DNA of 64,000 bases from an uncultured Clostridia bacterium. Lineage in GTDB: Bacteria > Bacillota > Clostridia > TANB77 > CAG-508. The DNA is taken from the NCBI GenBank assembly GCA_947632605.1, contig CANRPX010000006.1, positions 1 through 64,000 on the forward strand. The letters run 5' to 3'. Under the pieces are notes generated by a model. It saw only the letters and a program-made list of their open reading frames with translations, did no database searches and was not told where the DNA came from. The position numbers and the translations under genes are program-made. This document shows positions 8,467-19,020 of this stretch, piece after piece (within the stretch, counting starts at the first letter, position 1; each line of letters opens with the position of its first letter).

Positions 8467-10343
8467 TTGCCAATTTTCTCCTTCCTGTTGACTGTGATTT
8501 CATTATTTCTTTTAATGAAATATTATCATTTATCAAAATTTTTTTAATCTTTTTTATTTGTAGTGTTTTCTCATTTTTTTCTTTTATTATAACTTCTTTT
8601 TTTCTTGGGTATGATTTAGCATCTAGTGTTGTAGCTTTAAAAGCTGGTAAAACTCTTCCAAATCTACTTACTCTCAATACACATTCTCTATTAGCAAGTT
8701 CAGATAACATTTTAACTTTTGCAAAATGTGAATCATGAACTGCAAGTTCCATTAACATATTTCTGCTTAATATAATTGCATCTTCTCTTGAAACTCTAAA
8801 AGTATAATAATTTACTGCATTTGCAAATATTGCTTTTTGAATGTCTTCTTCTATTTGATTAAAGTATTGTCCGAGATAATATTAATGATAAATTATATTT
8901 TCTACTTTCAGATAAAAATCTTTTTAAAATTGGATTTTGTACAATAGCAACTTCATCTATAACGAATAATATGTGTTCTTCAATACTTTTTCTTTGCATA
9001 ATATTAAAAAGTTGTGTCATAATTAAACCTGATATTGTTTTACTTATATTCTCGCCTAATGCAGATTCATCAAGAGAAATTATAGATAAGAAATTATTCT
9101 TTATTACTTCTTCTAAACTATCTAATTTTTCTTTTGTATTAAATGCTGGCAAAATTGTCATTTCATCAATAAAAGAAATTATTGGAGAAATAGCTTGTTC
9201 ATGTGATTTTGTTTTTAATTCCATAAAATCTTTTAAAAAGAAATTCATAATTGGCTCTGGAAGTGTTTCTTTATTTTCTCTTAAAATTCTATTTCTATAT
9301 TCATTATCTGTTAAAAGTTTTCTCAAATTTGTTAAATTATTTTGCTCTATAAAAATCAATAAATAAATACTATGTCTTAAAACTCTTTCTAATTTTGAAT
9401 TATATTGTTTTGCCATTAATCCTTGAAAAGTTGAAAGATAATTTTCAGTTTCTGAAACAACATTTTCTTTATCACTTTTAAAAACATCCATACTATTTTG
9501 AGAACTTTTAAAATCTATTACTTTTGTATTATCTAAACCACCTATTTCATTCTCTAAAGAACTATGTGGGTCTAAAACTACAATTTTATATTTTAATTTG
9601 TATTCTTGATTATTATTTATGTTGCTTATTAAAAGACTTAATAATTTTGATTTTCCTGTTCCAGATCCTCCTATTATTATTGAGTGTTTATCAAAATCAT
9701 AATTATTTAAATTTAAATAATAATCATCTTGAAAATAAGGAAATCCATCTAATTTTAAAATACTATTTTTTCTATCACTTTCAAAAACACTTAAACTTTT
9801 TTCGATATTTAAATATTTTTTTATATCTTTTTTATGTAAAAACCTTGTATGCTTTGAAAAATCAATACTTAAAAATATATGTGGAATATTAAAAAATGCT
9901 CTTTTAATCATTAAATTTTCTTTTTTATCTTTAAATATAAAATATGTAGAATAAAAATAATTATCTTTTTTAAATGGCCTTATATTTATTTTTGTTTCAA
10001 GTAATATTCTATTTTTTTTACTTTCATTTCTATCATATACATCTACTATATTTTTTTCTTTATTTGTAAGAAAATATGGCATTTTTATAAAATGAACATT
10101 TTTAAATTTCTCTATTTTTTCTATTTTCTTTATTAGAAAGTTTCCTAAATCACTTAAAGTGGTTGGTATTTCTTTATTTGTTTTAATAAAATATCTAACA
10201 TGATTTTTTTCAAACATTGTATAGATTTCCCATTTTCTAAATAAACCATTTAATTTAGATATATATAATATAAATTTATTCCAATCATCTTCTGTAACAA
10301 AGTCTGTTGTAAAAAAGACTTCAAAACATTTTTTCCTTTCCAT
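8459..10343 (-). CDS. HerA/VirB4/TraC-like P-loop ATPase (DUF87-type), interrupted by an apparent +1 frameshift at position 8873
   Basis: Walker A IIGGSGTGKSKLLSLL; LDPHSSLENEIG; LFVIDEVAIVQN; SRKYNLSLILS. ORF 8859..10343 ends ...LSRTIL*. Skipping the C of TCT C GGA CAA joins it to GQYFNQIEEDIQKAIFANAVNYYTFRVSREDA...ORF 8459..8758; 1884 nt = 627 aa plus stop. Confidence 0.8.
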
Positions 10344-10380
10344 TATTTCTCACCCATATATATTATATAGAGATTTACAT

Positions 10381-10422
10381 AAAAAAGACTGACTTTTTTG
10401 AAACAAAAAAAGTCAGTCTTTT
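10381..10422 (-). terminator. Hairpin terminator downstream of the AraC-type regulator
   Basis: aaaagactgacttttttgaaacaaaaaaagtcagtctttt. Confidence 0.75.
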
Positions 10423-10457
10423 AATTATTCTAAGCTTAAATACTTGATTTTTATGTA

Positions 10458-11264
10458 TTAATCTTCTATTGGAATTAATAAGTCTGTTATATTATTATAA
10501 TAATGTTCTAATTCTGGTATTGGTCTTAACTTAAATTTAGAACTTGGTAAAAATTTTTCGAAGAAGTCAGTTGTTACTCTTTGTATATCTTCTACTTCTT
10601 GAGATGGTATTCTAAATAAAAGCCATTTTGATTTTGGAATAACTATTTTTCTAAAATCTTTTATCTCTCTTTCATAAGCTACACAATATTCCATATTAGT
10701 ACTTTCAAATCTAGATTCATAAAATATAATTCCATAATCTATTCCTTCTTTATATTTACTATCATATTTTTCTCTCATTTCAGCAAAAAATTTTGGAGCA
10801 TCGTATTTTATTGTACTTTCTGTTGTCTTTTTTCCTAACCCATAAAGAACTTTTTCATCTAATTCTACAATATTATATTCCATATTTGAATTTACTGAAA
10901 TTTTCTCATCAAATTGTAATTTAGTAAAAACTTTTAATTTGCTAGGATCAGATTTTACAACACTTGGTTTTATTCCATGAAACTTTTCAAAAGCTCTAGA
11001 AAAAGCTGTCGCATTATTATATTGATATTTTACAGCAATATCTATTATTTTTTCATTACCTTTATATAAGTCAAATCCTGCATTTGATAATCTTCTATTT
11101 CTAATATACTCAGATACTGAAATGTCACATAAAAAAGAGAACATTCTTCTCATAGTATATTCATTTGTTCCAATTATTTTAGCAAGATCTTGATAATTAA
11201 TATCATTTTCTAAATTTTTTTCTATATATTCTGAAATTTCATTTAATCCTCTATATATATTCAA
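10458..11264 (-). CDS. AraC-family transcriptional regulator with GyrI-like effector domain
   Basis: HTH_18-like IAVKYQYNNATAFSRAFEKFHGIKPSVV plus effector-binding C-terminal half. Confidence 0.85.
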   Translation of the reverse strand: MNIYRGLNEISEYIEKNLENDINYQDLAKIIGTNEYTMRRMFSFLCDISVSEYIRNRRLSNAGFDLYKGNEKIIDIAVKYQYNNATAFSRAFEKFHGIKPSVVKSDPSKLKVFTKLQFDEKISVNSNMEYNIVELDEKVLYGLGKKTTESTIKYDAPKFFAEMREKYDSKYKEGIDYGIIFYESRFESTNMEYCVAYEREIKDFRKIVIPKSKWLLFRIPSQEVEDIQRVTTDFFEKFLPSSKFKLRPIPELEHYYNNITDLLIPIED

Positions 11265-11345
11265 TTTTCTTTTCCTCTTTATTTTATTTATACTATTTTA
11301 CTATTTTATAAGAGTTTTTTCAATCCTTTAATAAATTATAATTTA

Positions 11346-11951
11346 TTATTTATTCTGTTCTTTTCTATATGCTTTTATAATTATTCTTTTTTTATTTGCA
11401 TTATTGCAAGTAACTAATGTAAGCTCATATTTCTTTGTAGAATTAAGAACAGAAGTATCATTCTCATCTGTCTCAAATATATCAAAAATAGTATATTTAT
11501 ATTGATTACCTTCTAAATCATCAATAATAATTTCATCTTTTATATCTAATTTATCTAAATTACCAAAAAATCTTTCATCATTATAATTATGTCCTGCAAT
11601 GCAAATATTTCCTTTTTTTGATAAATCTTCTCCATAAAATTTGCATGGTGAAATTTTTAAAAGTTTTTCATTAAAATTATTAAAAATAGCATATTCTAAA
11701 TTTATTTTCTTTATATATATTTTTCCAAAATATATATTCTTTTCTAGATTTTGATTTTTTACATTATAAAGACCTGATAAATTTAAATTTTTATTTATAG
11801 TTCTTGATATTTTTTCTAAATTTTCATCTTCATCATAATCAAAACTTAAGAATATTAATACTATTATTGCTAACAATATAGAAATTATAAATTGAACTTT
11901 AAAAAAAATTTTTATTTTATTTCTTTTTTTATTAAATAATATTTGATTCAT
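11346..11951 (-). CDS. Sortase family transpeptidase
   Basis: N-terminal TM; NICIAGHNYNDERFFGNLDKL (catalytic His) and YELTLVTCNNANKKRIIIKAYR (TLVTC catalytic Cys, Arg). Confidence 0.82.
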   Translation of the reverse strand: MNQILFNKKRNKIKIFFKVQFIISILLAIIVLIFLSFDYDEDENLEKISRTINKNLNLSGLYNVKNQNLEKNIYFGKIYIKKINLEYAIFNNFNEKLLKISPCKFYGEDLSKKGNICIAGHNYNDERFFGNLDKLDIKDEIIIDDLEGNQYKYTIFDIFETDENDTSVLNSTKKYELTLVTCNNANKKRIIIKAYRKEQNK

Positions 11952-12079
11952 ATAATTATTATTATCTATTATTTTATTTTTAATTTAAATTTATTTATAT
12001 TATTTTTATTTTCACTTTTATTTGCTTAAGCTTTAGAAATATGATATATTATTATAAATTATTTTGAAAGGAATTCTTT

Positions 12080-12523
12080 ATGGAAAAAATAATTGCTAAA
12101 AATCCTACTGCATATCATAACTATACTATTGAAAGTACTTTTGAAGCTGGTATTGTTCTTACTGGTACAGAAATAAAATCAATAAGAAATGGAAAATCTA
12201 ATATAAAAGATACTTATGTTAATATTAAAGATGGTGAAGTATTTATTTATGGTATGCATATTAGCCCTTATGAATTTGGAAATATATATAATAAAGATCC
12301 TCTTAGAACTAGAAAACTTTTATTAAATAGGAGAGAAATAAATAGATTATATGGTTTGATAAAACAAAAGGGTATTTCACTTGTACCAATAAAAATGTAT
12401 TTTAAAGGAAATAAAGTAAAATTAGAAGTTGGTATTGGTAAAGGCAAAAAGCTTTATGACAAAAGAGAAGACATAGCAAAAAAAGATGCAGAATTAAAGA
12501 TTAAAAGAGCCTTAAAAAATTAA
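12080..12523 (+). CDS. smpB: SsrA-binding protein
   Basis: [38 protein letters not shown]...[24 protein letters not shown]. Confidence 0.95.
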   Translation: MEKIIAKNPTAYHNYTIESTFEAGIVLTGTEIKSIRNGKSNIKDTYVNIKDGEVFIYGMHISPYEFGNIYNKDPLRTRKLLLNRREINRLYGLIKQKGISLVPIKMYFKGNKVKLEVGIGKGKKLYDKREDIAKKDAELKIKRALKN

Positions 12524-12548
12524 ATTATTCAATGTTATTTTTAAAAAT

Positions 12549-12590
12549 TATAAAAAGACGTTTTACTTTAAAATAAAACGTCTTTATTTT
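12549..12590. terminator. Bidirectional terminator
   Basis: aaaaagacgtttta ctttaa aataaaacgtcttta. Confidence 0.8.
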
Positions 12591-12591
12591 A

Positions 12592-13740
12592 TTATCTAGC
12601 ATCATCATAAGAATTACTGTTATCTTTACTCAATGGAGATTTAGTGCCTAATTTTCTTTTTCCATTTGGAACACCAGATCCGAAATTTCTATTAAAAGCA
12701 TCTATTACTTTCGAATGAGTTTTTTCGAAAGTAAACTTATAATATTCCTCTTCTTCTTGTGTTAATTTTACTCCTGTTTCTGATTCCATATCAGAAATTG
12801 CTTTATTTATATCTAATGGTATTACTTCATCTCTTATCCAGTTTCTAAACCATTCTTCATCACCAAACTCAAGCATAAAAGATTCTATATCTTCTTTTCT
12901 TCTTTTTAAAACTCTATGATGACTTTTAGTGCTTGTTACAACTCCTGAACAATAATCATAACTAAATAATGGTGCAAGTCTAAGTTTATTATCTTCACTT
13001 ACAATGATTCCCCACTTTTCATTACTTTCATTGTCATTAAAAGCAATTTTATTAAAGATTGTTTGTTTTATTAAGCCTCTTCTAATATCTTCTCTAGTTT
13101 TTTCTAAATCTTCAGTTGGTAATTTATGTTTTTTATAGTATTTTTTTACGTATTTATCTGCTGATTCTAAAATAGCTTCAAAACTAACTCTTCTTCTATC
13201 TTTTTTTCTTCTATATATAGTATCTCCTTTTACTACATTTTCTCCAGCTTGAATAAAATTCTTAGTTAAAAAAGATACCTTATTTTCTTTCTCTGAAACA
13301 TATTTTCCTTTATAATAGACAGTAGCTGGTATATTCATTTGTTTTGCAATTTGCGGTAATAGAAAATTATTTTTTTCTGATATTTTGGAAAATCTTTCTT
13401 TAATATTATCAGAATGTGGTCTTGTTGCTAAAAAGCAATCTAAGTTAGAACTAATAACCCAAAATTCTCCTATTTTACTATCTAATAATCTTCTTTTTGA
13501 AACTATAAAAGAATAGTCATCTAAATTTATAATACCATTTTCATCTGTATCCATTCTATCATTATATTCTTTACTTTGATATACTTCATACATCTGAAAT
13601 AGTCTTATATTTCTTCTTTCAATAAAATCGTTTGGTACTTCTCCTGTTATGTGCTTTTCTAAAGCTTCAATTTCAAAATTAGATAATCCATATAATTTAG
13701 CTGCTTTTAAAATATATTCTTTTTTTGTTAATTTAGCCAA
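12592..13740 (-). CDS. Hypothetical protein, possibly HipA-kinase-like
   Basis: KWGIIVSEDNKLRLAPLFSYDYCSG is reminiscent of HipA-like catalytic regions; no firm family. Confidence 0.35.
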   Translation of the reverse strand: MAKLTKKEYILKAAKLYGLSNFEIEALEKHITGEVPNDFIERRNIRLFQMYEVYQSKEYNDRMDTDENGIINLDDYSFIVSKRRLLDSKIGEFWVISSNLDCFLATRPHSDNIKERFSKISEKNNFLLPQIAKQMNIPATVYYKGKYVSEKENKVSFLTKNFIQAGENVVKGDTIYRRKKDRRRVSFEAILESADKYVKKYYKKHKLPTEDLEKTREDIRRGLIKQTIFNKIAFNDNESNEKWGIIVSEDNKLRLAPLFSYDYCSGVVTSTKSHHRVLKRRKEDIESFMLEFGDEEWFRNWIRDEVIPLDINKAISDMESETGVKLTQEEEEYYKFTFEKTHSKVIDAFNRNFGSGVPNGKRKLGTKSPLSKDNSNSYDDAR

Positions 13741-13752
13741 TACGCGTTATTC

Positions 13753-14682
13753 CTACATTTTATTTGCTGAACAGAATACATCATTTATTTTATGTAATAC
13801 TGTTTTTGTAATTTCTTCTCTTGCTGCACCTAAATATTTTCTTGGATCAAATACAGATGGTTCATCATTAAATACTTTTCTTATTTGTGCTGTCATAGCT
13901 AATCTTAAATCTGTATCTACATTTATTTTTGAAACTCCGTTTTCTCCAGCTTGTTTTAACATTTCATCTGGACAACCTTTTGCTCCTGGGATATTTCCAC
14001 CATTGTTATTGCACATATCAACAAGTTCTGGTATTACAGAAGAAGCTCCATGTAATACTATTGGTGTGTTAGGTAATTTTTCTTTAACTTTTTGTAAGAT
14101 ATCAAATCTTAATTTTGCTTCACCTTTAAATTTATATGCACCATGACTTGTTCCAATAGCTATTGCTAAAGAATCACATCCTGTTCTTTGAACAAATTCA
14201 TAAGCTTGATCTGGATCTGTGTATCTTGCATCATCATCTGTTACATTTACATCATCTTCAATACCAGCTAATTTTCCAAGTTCTGCTTCTACAACTACAC
14301 CTTTTGAGTGTGCATAATCTACAACTTGTTTTGTTAAAGCAACATTTTCTTCAAAATCATATTTTGAACCATCAATCATTACTGATGTAAAACCACTATC
14401 AATACATTTTTTACATGTTTCAAAATCTGGTCCATGGTCTAAATGAAGTGCTATTGGAATAGTTGTTGTTTCAACAGCAGCTTCCACCATTTTAACTAAA
14501 TAATTCATTCTTGCATATTTTATTGCACTTGAAGAAACTTGTAAAATTACTGGTGATTTAGCTTCTTCAGCTGCATCTGTTATAGCTTGTATAAACTCCA
14601 TATTGTTTATATTAAAAGCTCCTATTGCGAAATGTTCTTTCATTGACTTTTCAAACATTTCTTTTGTTGTTACTAATGGCAT
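13753..14682 (-). CDS. fba: Class II fructose-bisphosphate aldolase
   Basis: MPLVTTKEMFEKSMKEHFAIGAFNINNMEFIQA... HLDHGPDFETCKKCIDSGFTSVMIDGSKYDFEENV. Confidence 0.93.
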   Translation of the reverse strand: MPLVTTKEMFEKSMKEHFAIGAFNINNMEFIQAITDAAEEAKSPVILQVSSSAIKYARMNYLVKMVEAAVETTTIPIALHLDHGPDFETCKKCIDSGFTSVMIDGSKYDFEENVALTKQVVDYAHSKGVVVEAELGKLAGIEDDVNVTDDDARYTDPDQAYEFVQRTGCDSLAIAIGTSHGAYKFKGEAKLRFDILQKVKEKLPNTPIVLHGASSVIPELVDMCNNNGGNIPGAKGCPDEMLKQAGENGVSKINVDTDLRLAMTAQIRKVFNDEPSVFDPRKYLGAAREEITKTVLHKINDVFCSANKM

Positions 14683-14767
14683 AATATATTCCTCCTTAAA
14701 TTTTTATTTTACTTTCTACATTTTATAATCTTAAGATTACTATGTCAAGTGAAATTTGTGTGTTTTA

Positions 14768-14806
14768 AAAAAGGATTTGATTAATTTATAATCAAACCCT
14801 TTTTTC
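14768..14806 (-). terminator. Hairpin terminator downstream of the DUF1540 gene
   Basis: aaaaaggatttgatt aatttat aatcaaaccctttttt. Confidence 0.7.
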
Positions 14807-14807
14807 A

Positions 14808-14981
14808 TTATTCACATTTACATTGATAACTTCCACACATAGATTCATCTTCTGGATTTCCATTTGAACAACCAGGGCAAGCTTGTACTTCAATTTGTTT
14901 TAATTCACAAAGATTGTGATCACAATCATTATATGCACAACTTTCAACTGTGCAATTTATTCTTTGATTTTTTTCTTCCAT
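14808..14981 (-). CDS. DUF1540-type small Cys-rich protein (57 aa; absent from ORF track)
   Basis: Translation MEEKNQRINCTVESCAYNDCDHNLCELKQIEVQACPGCSNGNPEDESMCGSYQCKCE; RBS GGAGGT. Confidence 0.8.
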   Translation of the reverse strand: MEEKNQRINCTVESCAYNDCDHNLCELKQIEVQACPGCSNGNPEDESMCGSYQCKCE

Positions 14982-15002
14982 TTTTAATTTACCTCCATAA
15001 AT

Positions 15003-15032
15003 AAAAAATAGAGTTTTTTACACTCTATTTTT
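15003..15032 (-). terminator. Hairpin terminator
   Basis: aaaaatagagttttttacactctattttta. Confidence 0.75.
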
Positions 15033-15052
15033 ATTATTTACAAATATTTAAA

Positions 15053-16684
15053 TTAATATTCTAAATAAAATTTATCTCCTACAAACTTATAATCTAAATC
15101 TTTTAAATTTCTTTCAAAAATTGTATAGCTATCTTCATTTTCCGTTTTTTCCGGCAATTCATAAATTTCATCATAAATTTGTTCAATTCCATCTAGAATA
15201 ATCTGTCCATCATAATTCATTAATTGCCAATTTATATTTGCAATTCCATAATCATTAAATTTAATGTTTTCAGTTGAATCTAACACTAAATATAGATTTG
15301 CTTCTATTAATCTTGGATTTATAACTGCATACTTCTTTTCAAATACATCAGCATAATCTTCATTAATTATTTTCAAATAATTATCTGTATCAGCAACAAT
15401 ATATCTTCCATCATTAGATACGTAAATATCTTTATATATATCAGAAAGTATTGCTCCTTCTGAATTTATAAAATAAATTGTATTATCATTATAATTTCTT
15501 AAAAGTATTTTGTCTCCAAAAAAGTCAAGTATTTGTGCTTTTCCTGTCATAGAATTCTTTTTTCCATAACTAGTATACCAACCTTGTGTTCTTTTTGAAA
15601 GCTCATAAAATGGAATTGTTCCATTTGAAAACAAGTATAAATAACTTGAATCATAATCTAAATAATCTGTATCTAAATTAATTTTTATATTTAAATTATT
15701 CTTTTTTGCAAGTTCATATATATCTTTTCTTCCCATATTAGATTGAGTAACTAATAAATCATATTCTTCATTATAATCATATCTAAAATCAAAATCTTGA
15801 TTACTTAATTGTTGATAAGCTGGAACTTTTTTTATATGATTATCTATTCTTGGAAGTTCATATTTTAATTCACCATCTTGTTTTAATGTGTTTTTGTAAA
15901 TATCTTCTAGCTCATTTAATTTAGCTTTATAATTATCATCTGCAGATTCAGTTCTATATGATAAAACCGTTCTTTCGTTTTTTAATTTTATATAAGAACT
16001 TCCTTTTTCACACATTAATGCAACATAAAATTTTTTATCATAAACTTGTATTTCTATAAAAGGACTTGCATAATCATATTTAAAGTCTATAACAGTTTCA
16101 CCTTTTGGATTTATATATCCATATTTTCCATTTTTTTTCACATTAATATATGGATCTGTAATATCTAATTCTGTAATATATTTAAAATAATCTTCTCTAT
16201 AAGCTAATTCATTTTTATTCTCTTTATTCTTTATTACGTTTCCTAAAGAATCATAATTAAATGTTACTATTCCAATTATGGCAATTGCTACCATAAGTAC
16301 TATTGAAATAGATATTCCTGTTGTACTATCAATTTCAACTAAATTTTCTCTTAAAGTTTTAAATAATATTATTAAACCACAAAGTATATTGAAAGCTCCT
16401 ATTGCTGGTTGTTTAATAAATATAAAACTTATAGAAAAGATTCCTAGTACATATCCAATATTAAATGTTGTATCTGATTTATGATTATAACTTTGAATAG
16501 CATTTATAAAAACTGTAATGCCCAAAATTATATACATTCCAACTAATATATAGCTCACTACATAATTTTCTTGAACTGTAAGTAATGTTCTATCTTGTGG
16601 AACTTTAATTGTAAATAATACAATTAAAGCTCCAAACAAGAGATTAGTGAATGCGATACATAAATTTACAATCTTTCCTCTCAT
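15053..16684 (-). CDS. Membrane protein with WG-like repeat extracytoplasmic region
   Basis: Multiple TM segments, then GKYGYINPKGETVIDFKYDYASPF WG-repeat-like sequence. Confidence 0.6.
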   Translation of the reverse strand: MRGKIVNLCIAFTNLLFGALIVLFTIKVPQDRTLLTVQENYVVSYILVGMYIILGITVFINAIQSYNHKSDTTFNIGYVLGIFSISFIFIKQPAIGAFNILCGLIILFKTLRENLVEIDSTTGISISIVLMVAIAIIGIVTFNYDSLGNVIKNKENKNELAYREDYFKYITELDITDPYINVKKNGKYGYINPKGETVIDFKYDYASPFIEIQVYDKKFYVALMCEKGSSYIKLKNERTVLSYRTESADDNYKAKLNELEDIYKNTLKQDGELKYELPRIDNHIKKVPAYQQLSNQDFDFRYDYNEEYDLLVTQSNMGRKDIYELAKKNNLNIKINLDTDYLDYDSSYLYLFSNGTIPFYELSKRTQGWYTSYGKKNSMTGKAQILDFFGDKILLRNYNDNTIYFINSEGAILSDIYKDIYVSNDGRYIVADTDNYLKIINEDYADVFEKKYAVINPRLIEANLYLVLDSTENIKFNDYGIANINWQLMNYDGQIILDGIEQIYDEIYELPEKTENEDSYTIFERNLKDLDYKFVGDKFYLEY

Positions 16685-16705
16685 AATTTTATCCTCGCGT
16701 AAATT

Positions 16706-17386
16706 TTATTTCTTTTGTATTTCCTCAAAAACAATTTTATAAATTTCTTCATGTATATCTTCTCTAGTTCTTAGAACATTTTCTTTAACACATTTTATTT
16801 CATTCCATTTATATTCATTTACAAGACTACATGCTGCATTGTATGAATCTTCAATATGTTTTTGGTCTCTTTCATGTATATCTTTTTTACTATTATGGGT
16901 AAATTTATTTTCTCTTGATGTAATTAATTCTTTTACTTTTTCTGGTGGCATATTTAAGAAAAATACCTTTGTTGGAACTGGAAGTCCATAAATGTTAAAT
17001 TCTAAATCAAAAAGCCATTTTAAAAATTTGTCCCTTTCCTTTTTATCAGATATTTTTCCAGCTTGATGTACCATATTTGCAGTTGTATATCTGTCTGCTA
17101 AAATTATTCCACCATCTTCATAATATTTTTTTAAGTCTTTTATATATGTTGCATATCTATCAGCAGCATAAAAAGTTGAAGCTATATAAGGGCTTATTTC
17201 TTTAGCATTTTCGCCAAATTCCCCTGATAGATACATTTTTACAAGTGAAGATGATGGACTGTCATAATTAGGAAAACTAACAGTTTTATAACTTATTCCA
17301 TCTTGTTTTAAATGATTTTTAAGCAATTCGAATTGAGTTTGTTTTCCACTTCCATCAGTTCCATCAATTACAAATAATTTTCCCAT
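16706..17386 (-). CDS. tmk: Thymidylate kinase
   Basis: MGKLFVIDGTDGSGKQTQFELL ... ILADRYTTANMVHQ. Confidence 0.9.
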   Translation of the reverse strand: MGKLFVIDGTDGSGKQTQFELLKNHLKQDGISYKTVSFPNYDSPSSSLVKMYLSGEFGENAKEISPYIASTFYAADRYATYIKDLKKYYEDGGIILADRYTTANMVHQAGKISDKKERDKFLKWLFDLEFNIYGLPVPTKVFFLNMPPEKVKELITSRENKFTHNSKKDIHERDQKHIEDSYNAACSLVNEYKWNEIKCVKENVLRTREDIHEEIYKIVFEEIQKK

Positions 17387-17401
17387 AATACATCTCCTCT
17401 T

Positions 17402-19003
17402 TTATTTTTTATTTATTCTACTAAACAATGCTTCTATATTTTCAAGTTTTAATCCTGGTTTTACTGAAACATATTCCCATTCTGGTTTTTCTAAGTTTAG
17501 ATAATTTCTAATTTTTTTGCAAGCAGTTGGCATAACTGGTTCAAAAAGATTAGCTAAATTAGCAATAATTACACTACAAGTATAAATTGTGTTATTAAAT
17601 GATTCGATGTCTTCTTTTTTTGCAATCCAAGGCTTATTCTCATCATAAAATTTATTTCCAAGTTCAACTAAATCCATAATTGTTTTAATTGCTTCTCTAA
17701 ATTCTAACTTTTCTATCAAGTCTCCAGCAATTTTATAAGTGTCTTTAATTTTATTTTCTATTTCAGAATCTAATTTTCCATTAGGAATTTCTTCTAGGTC
17801 TTTAAATTTTAATGTTCTATTTACTAAATTTCCAAATTTATTTAATATTTCTCCATTATGTGTATTTTCAAAATCTTCTATTGTAAAGTTTGTATCTTTT
17901 TTCTCAGGTCCATTTGATAATAAATGATATCTTAAAGAATCTGAATCATATAAGTCTAAAGCTTCTAAAGCTGTCATTCCAATTCCTTTACTTTTTGAAA
18001 ATTTTTGATCATTAAAATTTAAATATTCAGCTGAAACTATTGTATCTACTAAATGATAATTTTCTTCTTGTCCTAATAATAATGCATTTAAAATTATGCT
18101 ATGGAACATAATATTATCTTTTCCATGACACATATATATTTTATTATTATGTCCTTCTTTCCAGAAATCTTCCCATGTACAATCTGTTCTATTCTCACAT
18201 AATTTCATTGTATCTGTAAGATATCCTAAAACTGCATCAATCCATACATACATTTTCTTGTCTTCATAACCTGAAACTGGTATATCTATTCCCCAATTTA
18301 AATCTCTTGTAACAGCTCTATCTATAAGTCCTTGTTTCAAATATTTTAATGTTTCGTTTTGAGCATTTATTCTCCATTCATTTTTTACTTTTTCTGTATG
18401 ATCTTCAATTTGTTTTTGAAATTTTGAAAGTGCTAAATATAAAACTTTGTTATCTCTTTCAGAAATTTTTGAGCCACAATCAATGCATTTACCTTCTTTT
18501 AGCTCCTCATTAGTAGGAACATGTAAACAATTATCACATTGATCTCCTTTAGTTTCTGCACCACATTCTGGACAAGTAAGAACAATTTCTCTGTCTGATA
18601 AGAATTTGCCGCAAGTTTCACAATATGCTTGTGGTTCTATTTTTTCATAAATATATCCATTATCATATAGCTTTCTAAATAGTATTTTAACTTTTTCTTT
18701 ATGATATTCATCTAGTGTTCTTGAATATAAATCATAAGAAAATTGATATCCATTAAACATTTTATTAAATTCTTCATCATATCTACTTGCAATTTCTTTT
18801 GGAGATACTTTTTCTTTCTTTGCTCTTTCAGTAATTGGTGTTCCATGACAATCTGAGCCAGATACATAAAGGACATTATCTCCTTTTAATCTATAATATC
18901 TTGCAAGAAAATCACCTGATATAAGTCCTGCTATGTGTCCTAAATGTAATGAACTATTAGCATAAGGCCAAGCACCACCTATAAGTATATTTTTTCTATC
19001 CAT
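17402..19003 (-). CDS. metG: Methionyl-tRNA synthetase
   Basis: GGAWPYANSSLHLGHIAGL, KFSKSKG, Zn-knuckle CETCGKFLSDREIVLTCPECG. Confidence 0.95.
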   Translation of the reverse strand: MDRKNILIGGAWPYANSSLHLGHIAGLISGDFLARYYRLKGDNVLYVSGSDCHGTPITERAKKEKVSPKEIASRYDEEFNKMFNGYQFSYDLYSRTLDEYHKEKVKILFRKLYDNGYIYEKIEPQAYCETCGKFLSDREIVLTCPECGAETKGDQCDNCLHVPTNEELKEGKCIDCGSKISERDNKVLYLALSKFQKQIEDHTEKVKNEWRINAQNETLKYLKQGLIDRAVTRDLNWGIDIPVSGYEDKKMYVWIDAVLGYLTDTMKLCENRTDCTWEDFWKEGHNNKIYMCHGKDNIMFHSIILNALLLGQEENYHLVDTIVSAEYLNFNDQKFSKSKGIGMTALEALDLYDSDSLRYHLLSNGPEKKDTNFTIEDFENTHNGEILNKFGNLVNRTLKFKDLEEIPNGKLDSEIENKIKDTYKIAGDLIEKLEFREAIKTIMDLVELGNKFYDENKPWIAKKEDIESFNNTIYTCSVIIANLANLFEPVMPTACKKIRNYLNLEKPEWEYVSVKPGLKLENIEALFSRINKK

Positions 19004-19020
19004 TAATTCTCTCCTTTATT

